Below, piece by piece: positions 39,363 to 49,134 of a stretch of 64,000 bases of DNA. The notes below the pieces were generated by a model. The model did not search any database. It was not told where the DNA came from and was given only the letters and a program-made list of their open reading frames with translations. The DNA is from Coemansia sp. RSA 487 (Eukaryota > Kickxellomycota > Kickxellomycetes > Kickxellales > Kickxellaceae), in NCBI GenBank assembly GCA_027577595.1, contig JANBRJ010000012.1:1-64000 (forward strand). The letters run 5' to 3'. How positions within the stretch are numbered: the first letter of the stretch is position 1; each line of letters begins with the position of its first letter. A program made the position numbers and the translations under genes.

Positions 39363-42300
39363 ATGCAGCCAGAGGAATTAGACTTGCGTCAATCACTTCT
39401 TGGAAGTACTTTAGGTACTTCACTTCTTTCGGACACAACGCAATTAGAGTCAACGCAAAGTGACATTGACAGACAAACTCCAGCAAACGCACTTAACCAA
39501 CTAGGACAAGCGTCATCGAGCGCACATGCCGAAGCAATACAGTTCCCAGCCACACTCGACGATGCAGCAGATTTCATGGAAGAGGAGGATGAATTATCCA
39601 ACGGGCTAACTTTGCTCCCAACGGCCGAGTATTCCGATGAAGAGGAAGATGGTGATGCTGGACAAACGGCGTGTTCACAGTTCGGTCAGTTTTCCGAAGC
39701 GCGTGTGGTAAGCGATCCGCATACGGGGCAAGTGGTTCTCCAGGCGCAAAGCAAGCCGATACTCAGCGAAGAGGATTACAGAGATGCGGAAAGACAAGGA
39801 ACAGCGGTTGCAGGGATCATAAGCAACAAGAAGCTTCGAGAGGAACTAGGCAACAAAGTGAACTTGGCAAACCACTCGATAGCGGTGTTTTCACCCAGCG
39901 AGCGGTACAGTGCGTACAAGAGTGCTCTTGAGCAGCAGGCGCGCGTTGACGAGAAGATGGAGCTTCGCAAGCGTCAGAAAATGGCGCATAATACGGACGA
40001 AGAGATGGGAGACGATAAATGTCTTTCAGATACCGCAGAAATGGAAGTAGCTGCGAGCAAAGGCGCAGATATGCCTCTTATGGACATACTGTCATCAAAG
40101 TATGCACTGCCACCAGAGACTGGCGATTTCATCACATCACGCACATCAAAGGGAAGGAACCTGTATTTTGCGCTGCGTTCGGAGATCGAAGCCAAGAAGA
40201 AGCTTTGCAAGATTGCAGCTCTCAAAGATGAAGGGGGTATGAGCTCGTCGCAAATCAACCGAGTGGTTGCTGACATCGAACATGAGCTGGATACGGCAGC
40301 AGCACTCGAGGCATCCAAGATGGACGTCGAGTCTAATGACAATGCTGAGATGAAGGAGAAAGCAAAGGAGAGGGGCCGCCAGTGCTCCTCGCTTTGGGTG
40401 GACAAGTACCGTGCGCAGTCATTCCTCGACCTCGTCAGCGACGAGCGCACAAACCGTGCGGTGATGCAGTGGCTGAAGGAGTGGGACTACTGTGTATTTG
40501 GCCGCGAAAAACCGCCCGCGTCCACGGCGCCCAACGCATACGGGGCAAACAGACAGATCCCAGGAGACAAGTGGAAGCGGCCGCAGCGTCGTATCCTGCT
40601 TCTCTCGGGGCCGCCCGGATTGGGCAAGACGACGCTTGCGCATGTGGCGGCCAAGCAGGCCGGGTACGCGACGGTGGAGATCAATGCCAGCGACGACCGC
40701 ACAGTGAGCAAGATCAAGGACCGGGTGCTTGGCGTCACGCAGACACAGACAATGAGCTCGGTGCCCCAGTTGCTGATCATTGACGAAATCGATGGCGTGT
40801 CGGGTGCACACGCTTCACAGGGCGGCGACTTTATCTCGATGCTCGTGAAGCTCGCTGATGACCACCAGCCAGCTGCAGGCGGTCCGAAGACTAGACGCCG
40901 CAAGGACGGACCGCTTCTGCGCCCGATCATATGCATATGCAACAACGTGTATGCACCGGTTCTCCGGCCGCTGCGGCAAATCGCGCTCAGCTACCACGTG
41001 TATCCACCAACGTCCGCGCGACTCGCCAAGCGGCTCGAGGAGGTGTGTCAAGTGGAGGGCGTCACCGCTGATACGTGGAGCCTGGTGGAGCTAGCCAAGC
41101 AAAACGAGGGCGACGTCCGATCGTGCCTCAACATGCTGCAGCTTCTGTGCGCACGCACCAAAAGCATATCGCTCGAAACAACACAGCAAGGCGCCACGGG
41201 TGTGAAGGACGTGCAAAGGTCACTGTTTGCCATCTGGGGAATGGTGTTCACCAAGCCCGATGCATCGTCGGTGGCCTTCAGCAGAGCCACACAATCGTCG
41301 CTAAAGAAGAAATCAGTCGGGCCACAAACAATAGACAGCCAGTACGCCAGTCTGATTATCGACGCTGTGCGATCGTCAGGCGAGCATGAGCGACTGATGC
41401 AAGGGTGCTTTGAAAACTATCTACGTATGGAGTTTCGCGACCTGACGCACACGAAGGTGGCCGATCTGTGCACCGACTGGCTGGCCTTTTACGATTCCGT
41501 CGACTTTGCGTGTCGCCGGAACCCGTCCACTGCCGGCGTGCTTCATGCGTATCTGGACTTTGCGCCGCTTGCCATCCACCGCGCATGCAGTACACCTGTT
41601 GGCCTGTCGCGGGGTAACTTTGAGTACCCGCACTCCGAATACGAGGCCTTCCAGGCACGCCAAACAGCACAAGGAATTATGCAGGCACTTGTCTCCGGAT
41701 GTCTTGCAGTACGCTCTCGGTCATTTGGTTCCGCTATGGCAGCCCTGGGGTTTGTCGACTACTTTCTCCATATTTTGTCGCCACAGCTAACCACGTCTAA
41801 TAAGCATTTGCTTAAGGGCCCAGAGAAAGAAAGGTTCGATCGGCTTGTTGAAGTCATGGGCGGCTGGCAAGTATCATTTGTGCAAAGTAAGGATACTGAC
41901 GGCCAGTTCGTGTACAAAGTGGAGCCGCAGATCGACCGCCTGTTTGGCTTCCAAGGCAGACGTCCGGCCCTGCCGGTCATGCCGATGCGGTATCCCGTGC
42001 GCCAGCTAGTGGCTCAGGAACTCGAGCGCATCAGGATTGCGCGCGCTGTCGCTAAGCAGAACTCTGCGCAGGCGGATTCTGTGGAGGAAAGCGCAATGGG
42101 TCTTGCCAAGCGCGATTACCTTGCCAAGCTGTTTGCCAACCCTTTGACTGGGGCAAGCAATGGCAGCAAGCATAAGGTGGAAGAGGAGGCGCCTGAGCCT
42201 GTTGTCAAGGACTTTTTCGGCCGCATTGTAACGAAGAGCAAGAAGCCGACAAAGACCAGCTCGTCCAGCAGCAATACGAAGCAGCCTGGGATTAAGGATG

Positions 42301-42413
42301 GACCCTGTGCGGACAATACCAATAACTCCAATGCGACCAGAACGTGGTTCCATTTCTTCGAAGGGTTCTCGAACGCCGTGCGCAAGCCAACACAGATGAA
42401 GGAGCTCTTTTAG
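39363..42413 (+). CDS. CTF18: Ctf18, alternative RFC clamp-loader large subunit
   Basis: Large subunit of the Ctf18-RFC complex, which loads PCNA and supports sister-chromatid cohesion and the replication checkpoint. 1016 residues. An acidic, disordered N-terminal third contains an EEEDELSNG patch. The AAA+ core starts around 345 (SLWVDKYRAQSFLDLVSDERT), with Walker A SGPPGLGKTT (about 416), Walker B LLIIDEID (about 473) and the sensor-like ICNNVYAPVLRPLR. A helical collar domain follows. The C-terminus has KDFFGRIV and the terminal block WFHFFEGFSNAVRKPTQMKEL, the tail that binds Dcc1-Ctf8 in this family. Its stop is 32 bp from the convergent MEF2 stop. Confidence 0.95.
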   Translation: MQPEELDLRQSLLGSTLGTSLLSDTTQLESTQSDIDRQTPANALNQLGQASSSAHAEAIQFPATLDDAADFMEEEDELSNGLTLLPTAEYSDEEEDGDAGQTACSQFGQFSEARVVSDPHTGQVVLQAQSKPILSEEDYRDAERQGTAVAGIISNKKLREELGNKVNLANHSIAVFSPSERYSAYKSALEQQARVDEKMELRKRQKMAHNTDEEMGDDKCLSDTAEMEVAASKGADMPLMDILSSKYALPPETGDFITSRTSKGRNLYFALRSEIEAKKKLCKIAALKDEGGMSSSQINRVVADIEHELDTAAALEASKMDVESNDNAEMKEKAKERGRQCSSLWVDKYRAQSFLDLVSDERTNRAVMQWLKEWDYCVFGREKPPASTAPNAYGANRQIPGDKWKRPQRRILLLSGPPGLGKTTLAHVAAKQAGYATVEINASDDRTVSKIKDRVLGVTQTQTMSSVPQLLIIDEIDGVSGAHASQGGDFISMLVKLADDHQPAAGGPKTRRRKDGPLLRPIICICNNVYAPVLRPLRQIALSYHVYPPTSARLAKRLEEVCQVEGVTADTWSLVELAKQNEGDVRSCLNMLQLLCARTKSISLETTQQGATGVKDVQRSLFAIWGMVFTKPDASSVAFSRATQSSLKKKSVGPQTIDSQYASLIIDAVRSSGEHERLMQGCFENYLRMEFRDLTHTKVADLCTDWLAFYDSVDFACRRNPSTAGVLHAYLDFAPLAIHRACSTPVGLSRGNFEYPHSEYEAFQARQTAQGIMQALVSGCLAVRSRSFGSAMAALGFVDYFLHILSPQLTTSNKHLLKGPEKERFDRLVEVMGGWQVSFVQSKDTDGQFVYKVEPQIDRLFGFQGRRPALPVMPMRYPVRQLVAQELERIRIARAVAKQNSAQADSVEESAMGLAKRDYLAKLFANPLTGASNGSKHKVEEEAPEPVVKDFFGRIVTKSKKPTKTSSSSSNTKQPGIKDGPCADNTNNSNATRTWFHFFEGFSNAVRKPTQMKELF

Positions 42414-42445
42414 CCTGTATTCAAATGGAAATATTAATAAACATT

Positions 42446-44905
42446 CTAGTAGTAGCCCTGGCTCTCCTTGATGACCTGCTGCTGCTGCTGGGCTGGCATT
42501 GGGCCAAACCCGGTGACCTCCATCGAAAACGTACCGCTTCCAGCCGTAAGGCTGCGCAGGGACGACGAGTACCCGAGCATTGTGCTGAGCGGAACCTCGG
42601 CGTCAATAGTCTTCGTGACATTGGTTGTGTCCGTAGATTCAGAATCTGCGTTATCCAGCGCCAGCACGCGGCCCTTGCGCACGCCATTAAGGTCGCTGAG
42701 TACTGATCCGACGTGCGACTCGGGGCAGAGAACCGTTACCTTGGCAACCGGCTCAAGGAGCGTCGGGTTGCTTTCCCTGAATGCCTGGAACAGCGCTTGT
42801 GCTGCGCACGCACGGTACGCGGCCTCTGTGGACAGCTCCGGGCCAAAGAACTGCACTTGGGTGACGTGTACTCTGGTGCGCGTCACAGGAAACCCGAGCA
42901 CCGTACCGCGGTACAGCGCATTACGGACGCCTTGCGCGATAGCCTCGCGAATTGAGTCGCGCAGCTCGGGTGAGTGGTCTCCCGCAGATGGGGTGCCCGA
43001 GGGCTCGATGAAATACGGCAGCTCCACATCGACGGTATTTCCATCCGATGCATCTGCACCAGGATCCGCTTCTTCGTTGATCGGCTCGACAGCGACGCGC
43101 ATCGCCGCCTTGCCGACCTTCCCTGCAATCTCCTTCGTGTACGTGTACTCAGAAGACGTCTGCGTGCCCGCCATCTCGCGATACGACACGCGCATCGTGC
43201 CGAACGACGCATTGATCTTCATGTCGTTGACCAGCCGGTCGCGCACAATTTCCAGATGCAGCTCGCCCATTCCGCTCAGCAGTGTCTGTCCCGTCTCCTC
43301 GTCGGTGGCCACGTGCAGTGACGGATCCTCGAGCATCAGGCTGCCCAGCGCCTCGGTAAGCGGCCGCTCGTCCTGCGGCGAATCCGCCTCAACCGCGCAA
43401 AAGAACACGGGAGGCGGCACATCGATTCCGTGCAACTGGAGCCCTACCGGCACAACGCTCGCTTTGCCCCCAGTGACTAGGGCACTGCTGTGCTTCTTTA
43501 CGCTCTTTGGCTTTTTGGCCAGTGTCGGGTGGTGTGGATGGAGAAGCGTGTCGCCAGTCTTTGTCTGCTTCAACCCCAGGATCACACAAATGTGACCGCA
43601 CGGAACCGAGCTGATCTCTTCGGGAACGTCCGCGTACATTTGCAGCAGCTTCAGTGCGCGCTCCTTGGCTCCGCCCTGCGTGGCGTTGACCAGCGCCATC
43701 CGCGCATCGAGAGTGCCTGAGTAGACACGGACAAACACCATGGGTCCGCGCTGCTGGTCGGCGATGACCTTGAACGCAAACGCAATGAGTTTTTCGTTGG
43801 GGTCCAAGCGTACTGGTTCGCTCTGGGCGTCCTGTTTGGTAAGCGCATGGAATCGTTTCGATTGCTGGCTAGGATGAGCTACAAGGGCCAAAGGAAGGGG
43901 CCGGTCGGTTGGCGACGGCAGGTAATCAATGATGGCGTCAAGAAGCGGCTGCACCCCTATATTGCGGTACGATGCGCCGAGCAGCACCGGGCACGCAAGC
44001 GACGCAACCGTGGTCCGCCGGATGGCGCGTCGCAGCTCGTCGGCAGGCACTTTCATGTGGTCGTCGACATTCAGAAACACTTCGACGATTTGCGCATCGA
44101 TCTCCGCCAGCGCCTCGACCAGCTGCTCGCGTGCTTGCGCCGCAGTCTCGTACAGCTCCTGGTGTGTATCCCGCGTGAGTTCCTCGCGCTTCACGGTGGA
44201 TCCGGTGTTATCGTGGGAAATGTCAAAGATTATTTTCTCCATGGTGACCACATCGACCCACGTTTCCAATGATCCGCTACCGATCCCTGGCTGCTTGGAT
44301 CCGGGGATCTGGACAACCAGCGGCTGCGCCCCGAGCTTGACTCTAATGTCATTAATGCATTTGGTCCAGCTAGCGCCATCCCGGTCCATCTTGTTAATGA
44401 ATGCAATCCTAGGGATCGCGTATCTAGCTGCCTGCTTCCACACAGTCTGCGTCTGCGCTTGTACGCCGGCCACTGCATCAATGATAGTAACCGCGCCGTC
44501 CAGCACGCGCATCGCACGCTCGACCTCGACTGTGAAATCGACATGGCCAGGCGTGTCTATCAGGTGAAGCTGGTGGTTGCGCCACCCAAAAGTGATTGCC
44601 GCCGATTGGATGGTGATCCCACGGGAGCGCTCTGCTGGCAAGTAGTCCATGACAGTGTCGCCAGAGTCAACGTTGCCGATGGTGCGTGTGAACCCCGCGT
44701 AGTGCAGCATTCGCTCGGTTGTCGTTGTTTTGCCTGCATCGATGTGTGCAATAATGCCGATGTTGCGCACCCGTTCCAGCACGTCGCTTGATCTTGTGGC
44801 TAGTTCCCGCCTTTTGCACAGTGTCTTCTGCAGCGGCACTGTGGCCCAGCGTAGCCGAGGTACTAAGCGTGCTCGGAGCGATACGTGCGGAGATAGCGCT
44901 AGCAT
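42446..44905 (-). CDS. MEF2: Mitochondrial ribosome-recycling elongation factor G2
   Basis: Translational GTPase of the EF-G2/GFM2 type, which with mitochondrial RRF splits ribosomes after termination. 819 residues in one exon. An Arg-rich presequence (MLALSPHVSLRARLVPRLRW) leads into the G domain: P-loop AHIDAGKTT (53-61), switch GITIQSAAITF, DTPGHVDFT and NKMD. EF-G domains II-V follow, including the domain IV/V block (GMGELHLEIVRDRL ... MLGYSSSLRSLTAGSGTFSMEV). ITIQSAA and the N-terminal block resemble GFM2 more than GFM1. A Lys-rich insertion occurs in domain II (about 465-485, LAKKPKSVKKHSSALVTG). It is divergent from MTG2 across 321 bp. Confidence 0.93.
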   Translation of the reverse strand: MLALSPHVSLRARLVPRLRWATVPLQKTLCKRRELATRSSDVLERVRNIGIIAHIDAGKTTTTERMLHYAGFTRTIGNVDSGDTVMDYLPAERSRGITIQSAAITFGWRNHQLHLIDTPGHVDFTVEVERAMRVLDGAVTIIDAVAGVQAQTQTVWKQAARYAIPRIAFINKMDRDGASWTKCINDIRVKLGAQPLVVQIPGSKQPGIGSGSLETWVDVVTMEKIIFDISHDNTGSTVKREELTRDTHQELYETAAQAREQLVEALAEIDAQIVEVFLNVDDHMKVPADELRRAIRRTTVASLACPVLLGASYRNIGVQPLLDAIIDYLPSPTDRPLPLALVAHPSQQSKRFHALTKQDAQSEPVRLDPNEKLIAFAFKVIADQQRGPMVFVRVYSGTLDARMALVNATQGGAKERALKLLQMYADVPEEISSVPCGHICVILGLKQTKTGDTLLHPHHPTLAKKPKSVKKHSSALVTGGKASVVPVGLQLHGIDVPPPVFFCAVEADSPQDERPLTEALGSLMLEDPSLHVATDEETGQTLLSGMGELHLEIVRDRLVNDMKINASFGTMRVSYREMAGTQTSSEYTYTKEIAGKVGKAAMRVAVEPINEEADPGADASDGNTVDVELPYFIEPSGTPSAGDHSPELRDSIREAIAQGVRNALYRGTVLGFPVTRTRVHVTQVQFFGPELSTEAAYRACAAQALFQAFRESNPTLLEPVAKVTVLCPESHVGSVLSDLNGVRKGRVLALDNADSESTDTTNVTKTIDAEVPLSTMLGYSSSLRSLTAGSGTFSMEVTGFGPMPAQQQQQVIKESQGYY

Positions 44906-45226
44906 TATTGTCTAGAAACAGGTCCTCCCCTTCACGACTCGTGGAATTATTACAAAAAAGTAAATATATATTATACAGCATATAGCAAGAAGAAAAAAAA
45001 AGTAAACTGATAACGAAAAAAAAAATGGTTTCGGCCTTTTCTGGTTTCAATCAACATTAAAAAAAAGGGACTAAACGTGAGATCAAGCTCCAAGAGGAAA
45101 TTGCATCAAGCATTTACAAAACGAAGCATTGGACTGGTCCCAAAAAAAAAGTCTTTCTTGTCTCCCCACAACTAATTTCTTCGATTTATACTCATATGTT
45201 CCAAAGCTAATCAATAATCCACGATT
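44906..45226. other. Shared divergent promoter of MEF2 and MTG2
   Basis: 321 bp separating two mitochondrial-ribosome GTPase genes transcribed away from each other. A-rich runs (44985-45065). No gene is seen. Confidence 0.5.
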
Positions 45227-46684
45227 ATGTTATCTCTGTTATATCGGCGACGTCAGGCATCTGCCATGCACTGGATGACAGCACATATCAAACGGCGGGT
45301 GCAGTATCTTTCCGATCAAGCACCATACATGAACAGCAACAGCAAAGAAGTTGCATCGGGTATGCATCCGGATGAGCTCCAGGGGACGGCATGTGATCCA
45401 GCAACCGTGCAGAAGCACGACATTGTGAGAAGGAACAGCAAGGCTGGGCGCAATTTTGTCGACCGTATGCGATGCACTGTGGTTGGTGGGCATGGCGGGA
45501 GCGGATGCGTCTGCTTCTTCCGTGACTCGTTCGTGCCTAACGGTCCACCGAACGGTGGCGACGGAGGAAGCGGCGGCAACGTATGGTTCGAAGCTGACGA
45601 GAACGAGACCAGTCTGAGCTGTGTCAAGCAGATGCTCAGGGCACGGCCTGGCGTCAATGGCAAAGGTAAGAACATGCACGGTCAGGGGGGCGACGACTTG
45701 ATTGTCAAGGTGCCCAAGGGGACGATGGTGCGTGAGTACCAGGCCGCAAACAAGCCCGGTGAAATAGGCGGCGGATCTTCTGGATCACAGCAGAGTCAAG
45801 AGATTAGGCACAGTAGACGCACGGACGACAGCACAGGGTTTCTGGAGGAGCTAGACAGGCAGATCCACGCATCCGAGGAGCGCGCGCGGCTGTCACGGGA
45901 GTCGCTGTTCGTGCACTACCCACGGTGGGAGGACCGCAACAACGTCTCGCGGGTGCGGATCCCGCCAGAGTACCGCGACGCGATGCGCGAGCTGGAGCAC
46001 GCAGCTCCGCTGAGCGTCGATCTGGTCAGCCACGGACAGCGGGTGCTTGTGGCGCGCGGAGGCGTCGGCGGCCCAGGAAACCCGCACTTCATTTCGCCCG
46101 ACGACAGACAGCCGCATTACGCGCTCCGCGGGCTAGAGGGCCAGCGGCGGGCGCTGGATCTGGAGCTCAAGACGATCGCCGATGTCGGGCTTGTCGGGAT
46201 GCCCAACGCCGGCAAATCAACGTTCCTTCGCGCCGTGTCCAACGCGCACCCAAAGGTCGCTCCGTACCCATTCACCACGCTGAACCCGTACATTGGGACC
46301 GTTACGTTTGCCGACACGTTCCAGATGACGGTGGCCGACATCCCAGGGCTCATTCCAGGCGCCCACCGCAACGTTGGCCTTGGCCACGCCTTCCTGCGCC
46401 ATGTCGAGCGAAGCAAAATGCTTGTTTACATCATAGACGTCTCCCGTCCGTCTCCATGGGCCGATCTCGAGCGACTGCAGGCAGAGCTCGAGCTGTACCA
46501 GCCCGGACTTGCACGCAGACCCACGCTTGTCGTGGCAAACAAGGCCGACAGAGAGGATGCGCGGAGCAACTTTGAGCGCTGGTCACACATGACCGATGTG
46601 CCACTGGTGCCTGCGTCGGCCAAGCACCGCAAAAACATTCTCAAGGCCACGCACACCATCCGGCAAATCTTGGAATCTGCATAG
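45227..46684 (+). CDS. MTG2: Mitochondrial Obg-type GTPase
   Basis: Obg/CgtA-family GTPase needed for mitochondrial large-subunit assembly. 485 residues. The glycine-rich Obg fold starts at about 75 (VDRMRCTVVGGHGGSGCVCFFRD, then NGGDGGSGGNVWF and VPKGTMVRE). It is interrupted by a charged insertion of about 95 residues (about 170-262) before resuming at GQRVLVARGGVGGPGNPHF. The G domain has P-loop GMPNAGKST (about 325), switch YPFTTLNPYIGTV, DIPGLIPGA and ANKAD. The N-terminal about 70 residues are variable, with LLYRRRQASAMHW as a plausible presequence. No C-terminal OCT domain, as in other mitochondrial members. Confidence 0.94.
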   Translation: MLSLLYRRRQASAMHWMTAHIKRRVQYLSDQAPYMNSNSKEVASGMHPDELQGTACDPATVQKHDIVRRNSKAGRNFVDRMRCTVVGGHGGSGCVCFFRDSFVPNGPPNGGDGGSGGNVWFEADENETSLSCVKQMLRARPGVNGKGKNMHGQGGDDLIVKVPKGTMVREYQAANKPGEIGGGSSGSQQSQEIRHSRRTDDSTGFLEELDRQIHASEERARLSRESLFVHYPRWEDRNNVSRVRIPPEYRDAMRELEHAAPLSVDLVSHGQRVLVARGGVGGPGNPHFISPDDRQPHYALRGLEGQRRALDLELKTIADVGLVGMPNAGKSTFLRAVSNAHPKVAPYPFTTLNPYIGTVTFADTFQMTVADIPGLIPGAHRNVGLGHAFLRHVERSKMLVYIIDVSRPSPWADLERLQAELELYQPGLARRPTLVVANKADREDARSNFERWSHMTDVPLVPASAKHRKNILKATHTIRQILESA

Positions 46685-47540
46685 CACACTTTAGTATGTC
46701 TTTTGACCATGAAGTTAGACTATTGGACACAAGATCGATATGTAGACGCATCCCGGTTGTTTGTGTGGCCCGTCCGTGAGTCATGTGCACAAGAAATGGA
46801 GGTGATGCCCTATCAAGCGAAGAATTGCTGTCTCATTGAGTCACGACAACAATAGCAGCTTCTGCTGCACTTGCTTTTAACTTGCCAGCAACAAAGCTGT
46901 TTGCTTTGTGTACCCTCTTTCTCAGGGCCATGACGACGACGATGCAGGCATGTGTTGGATGAAAAAGGGGGTTGGAAGCCCAGGCAGGCTGTTTTTGACC
47001 AATCAAAAAGAGGATAGAAGCGCTTTAGAGAATCTGATTGCACAGGCTACTCCCGGAAAAGGGGAGAAAGCAAAATAAAAAGGACAGATATGCATAAATT
47101 ATACATCGAAGAGTGGGATGCGTTGACTTGACTGCTGCAAAATATTAGTGACGGAAGCAGCAACAGCAGCAAAATATCTGAAGAGAACGGGAAAAATGTT
47201 TTAAAGCGCCTGTGACCGCAGAAGTCTGCGATTTGCAGCCCTCCTTTTTTTCTATCAACGAAAAAAAAACACCCAGTGTTTCACTAGGCATGTGTTCTCG
47301 TGGTCGAGGTGCTAAACACCAATCTACCGGAGGGAAACAAAGAAGGATGGGAATATAAAGGTCGAGAAAAAATGAGGGCCAGCCTTTCTTCTTTCCTGCT
47401 TGCCATCCAAACGTTTCTTCAGCATTTTTCCTTGTCCAGAACGATTTTAAAAATTCCACTCCCAAGTTCTTGTACTTTTTGTATTCCTCCCAGCCTTCAA
47501 AACTAGTCACATATATCAAAAGAATTCCTCATCTGTACAT
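46685..47540 (+). promoter_or_regulatory. Long upstream region of small mitochondrial protein 1
   Basis: 856 bp with no gene. Sites visible by eye: two TGAGTCA (AP-1/Gcn4-type) motifs at 46777-46783 and 46837-46843, 60 bp apart; one CCAAT box (GACCAAT) ending at 47003; and a TATAAA at 47354-47359. The rest is unexplained. CCAAT suggests HAP-type control, common for respiratory genes. These are short motifs, so chance is possible. Confidence 0.45.
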
Positions 47541-47870
47541 ATGGTTAGAGCGCTCTTCACAACTGCACGGGTAGCTGCTGCGATTCGCAGTGCACCGGCA
47601 TTCAGAAACATCGCCATAAAAACCACCACAGTGCCTGTGCTCAGGCGCACCTACACCAACACGTCGGTGTACACACAGGGCGACGGGATGTCATCCGAGG
47701 AGCTGCTGCAAAAGCTTCTCGCCGAGCAACGGTACTTAATCGAGCTGCTCAACAAGGATGATTCCAACGCGCCCTGGCAGAGGCAGTGCACAGAGACTGT
47801 CAACCGCGAGGTCCAAGAAGGGTTTCACGAGCCGCAGAGCTGGACGCCCGAGGACACATTCCGCAACTAG
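47541..47870 (+). CDS. Small mitochondrial-targeted protein, paralogue 1 (unknown family)
   Basis: 109 residues. The N-terminal about 40 are Arg/Ala/Thr-rich without acidic residues (MVRALFTTARVAAAIRSAP ... RRTYTNTS), a clear mitochondrial-type presequence. The mature part is acidic and helical: SSEELLQKLLAEQRYLIELL, then DDSNAPWQRQ, VNREVQ and a final SW. The gene at 49135 encodes the same pattern, YLQDLL, DDANAPW, E.VSREVQ, SW, so the two are paralogues and the shared residues are probably functional. I recognise no family. A small matrix or inner-membrane-associated regulator or assembly protein would fit. Both genes have long upstream regions with TATA and CCAAT boxes. Confidence 0.75.
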   Translation: MVRALFTTARVAAAIRSAPAFRNIAIKTTTVPVLRRTYTNTSVYTQGDGMSSEELLQKLLAEQRYLIELLNKDDSNAPWQRQCTETVNREVQEGFHEPQSWTPEDTFRN

Positions 47871-48943
47871 CAAATATTTAGTTTCTTTAGTATCTTTCTC
47901 TTGTGTATCATTAATTTAAACATTTTTTGTATCCAAAATGCTTCTCTAAAGCTCACAATGCATCAACGATATATTTTCTTTTGGTCATGTGTTGTTGATA
48001 TGTTTTCTTCCGCTTTGCAATCTGCAGGTTGACTTGGATGGAAGGCAAACGTTCGAGTAAAACATCTTTGTCAAGGAAAAATACCACCCATTTTTGAAAA
48101 TGTCAAATATTTGCCGCTCCTGTGTTGGGAAAATATCCAGAGATTTCTGGACAGCCTTCGCTCTTTTTTTTCCAAACTGGATCTGTTTTGAATGACATGA
48201 CATTGTATCGGGGGAAACAGGAAGGAGTCAGCTCTCACATGGCCTGTGCAATCAAAGCCTGGTGGCCAGCCCTGGGCTTTAGCCTTCTTCCTCACGCCAC
48301 CATTTTATTTTCCCATCGCAGTGGCCATTAAACAACCCTCTTCCTCCTTCTTGTTCGTCTTTCTGCCAGACATGATTGGACCAAAACACATCCTTCATGT
48401 CTGTGACTGCGACTAGCATTCACCGTGATGCAATCCATGCGTTTATTGCATTTCTAATAGACTGCTAAAAAGAACAATGGATGCCAGAAAATCCTCTTGT
48501 TTGGGACAGCTTCAGAGCGGCCTGTTGGTTGCAAAAAATCCGGCTGTTGCGCGAAAAGGAAACCGCACATGCGTCATCTTTTTTATTACTGTTTTATCAC
48601 ATTCCATGGCATCCAATTCTGTCATCACTATTGGTACGGAACAAACTTCCTGAAGAAGTAGGGAGGCGAAAAAGAGATTTCCTCGGCCAAAGCGCGAATA
48701 AAAAGCAGAGGCCTTCCCAAATGGAGAACATTCGACCAATAAGTTTTTAGCCTTGCGCTTGGGCCTCGGAGATGTCCGGGGCTGATTATCGATGGTTTTT
48801 GGCTTGAAATGGCGAAGTTTTTTCTTTCACACGATTCAGGCCAACGTATTTTCTCACCTTATAGCCGTCACAAGGAGGGCTCACCACATCGGGTGCGGAA
48901 TGAAAAAGACAGCTGCTTCGTTTTTTTTTTCAATGGCTGCTGG

Positions 48944-48952
48944 TATATAAAG
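48944..48952 (+). promoter_or_regulatory. TATA box of small mitochondrial protein 2
   Basis: TATATAAAG in the context TGGTATATAAAGTCC, followed by a roughly 150-nt leader to the ATG at 49135. Confidence 0.5.
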
Positions 48953-49024
48953 TCCTGCGTTGCTGGCCGTTCCCTTCTTCCGCTTTGGCCAAACTTTTTT
49001 TTTAAAAACCAAAATCATTCCGTT

Positions 49025-49073
49025 CACCATCCACCATCCACCATCCACCATCCACCATCCACCATCCACCATC
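49025..49073 (+). repeat. Heptanucleotide tandem repeat (CACCATC)7
   Basis: Seven perfect copies of CACCATC, between the TATA box and the start codon of the 49135 gene, so probably transcribed in its leader. Likely length-variable between strains. Confidence 0.9.
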
Positions 49074-49134
49074 AATCTCATAAAACACCTTCACAAATAA
49101 GACCTAGTCAATTAACTGTACAATCTCACAAGGA

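Larger units (their letters stand above)
47871..49134 (+). promoter_or_regulatory. Long upstream region of small mitochondrial protein 2
   Basis: 1264 bp with no supportable gene. CCAAT-type sites: ATTGG at 48376-48380 and GACCAAT ending at 48740, the same GACCAAT form as upstream of paralogue 1. TATATAAAG lies at 48944-48952, about 185 bp before the start codon, much as for paralogue 1. A seven-unit heptanucleotide repeat sits in the leader. Confidence 0.45.

Noticed and set aside
39134-39463. 109-codon frame before CTF18
   Set aside because: Overlaps the CTF18 start codon in another frame and spans its leader; no similarity to anything.
42468-43595. 375-codon antisense frame inside MEF2
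   Set aside because: Ser/Thr/Pro-rich mirror of a GC-rich coding exon; the sense strand is a clear EF-G2.
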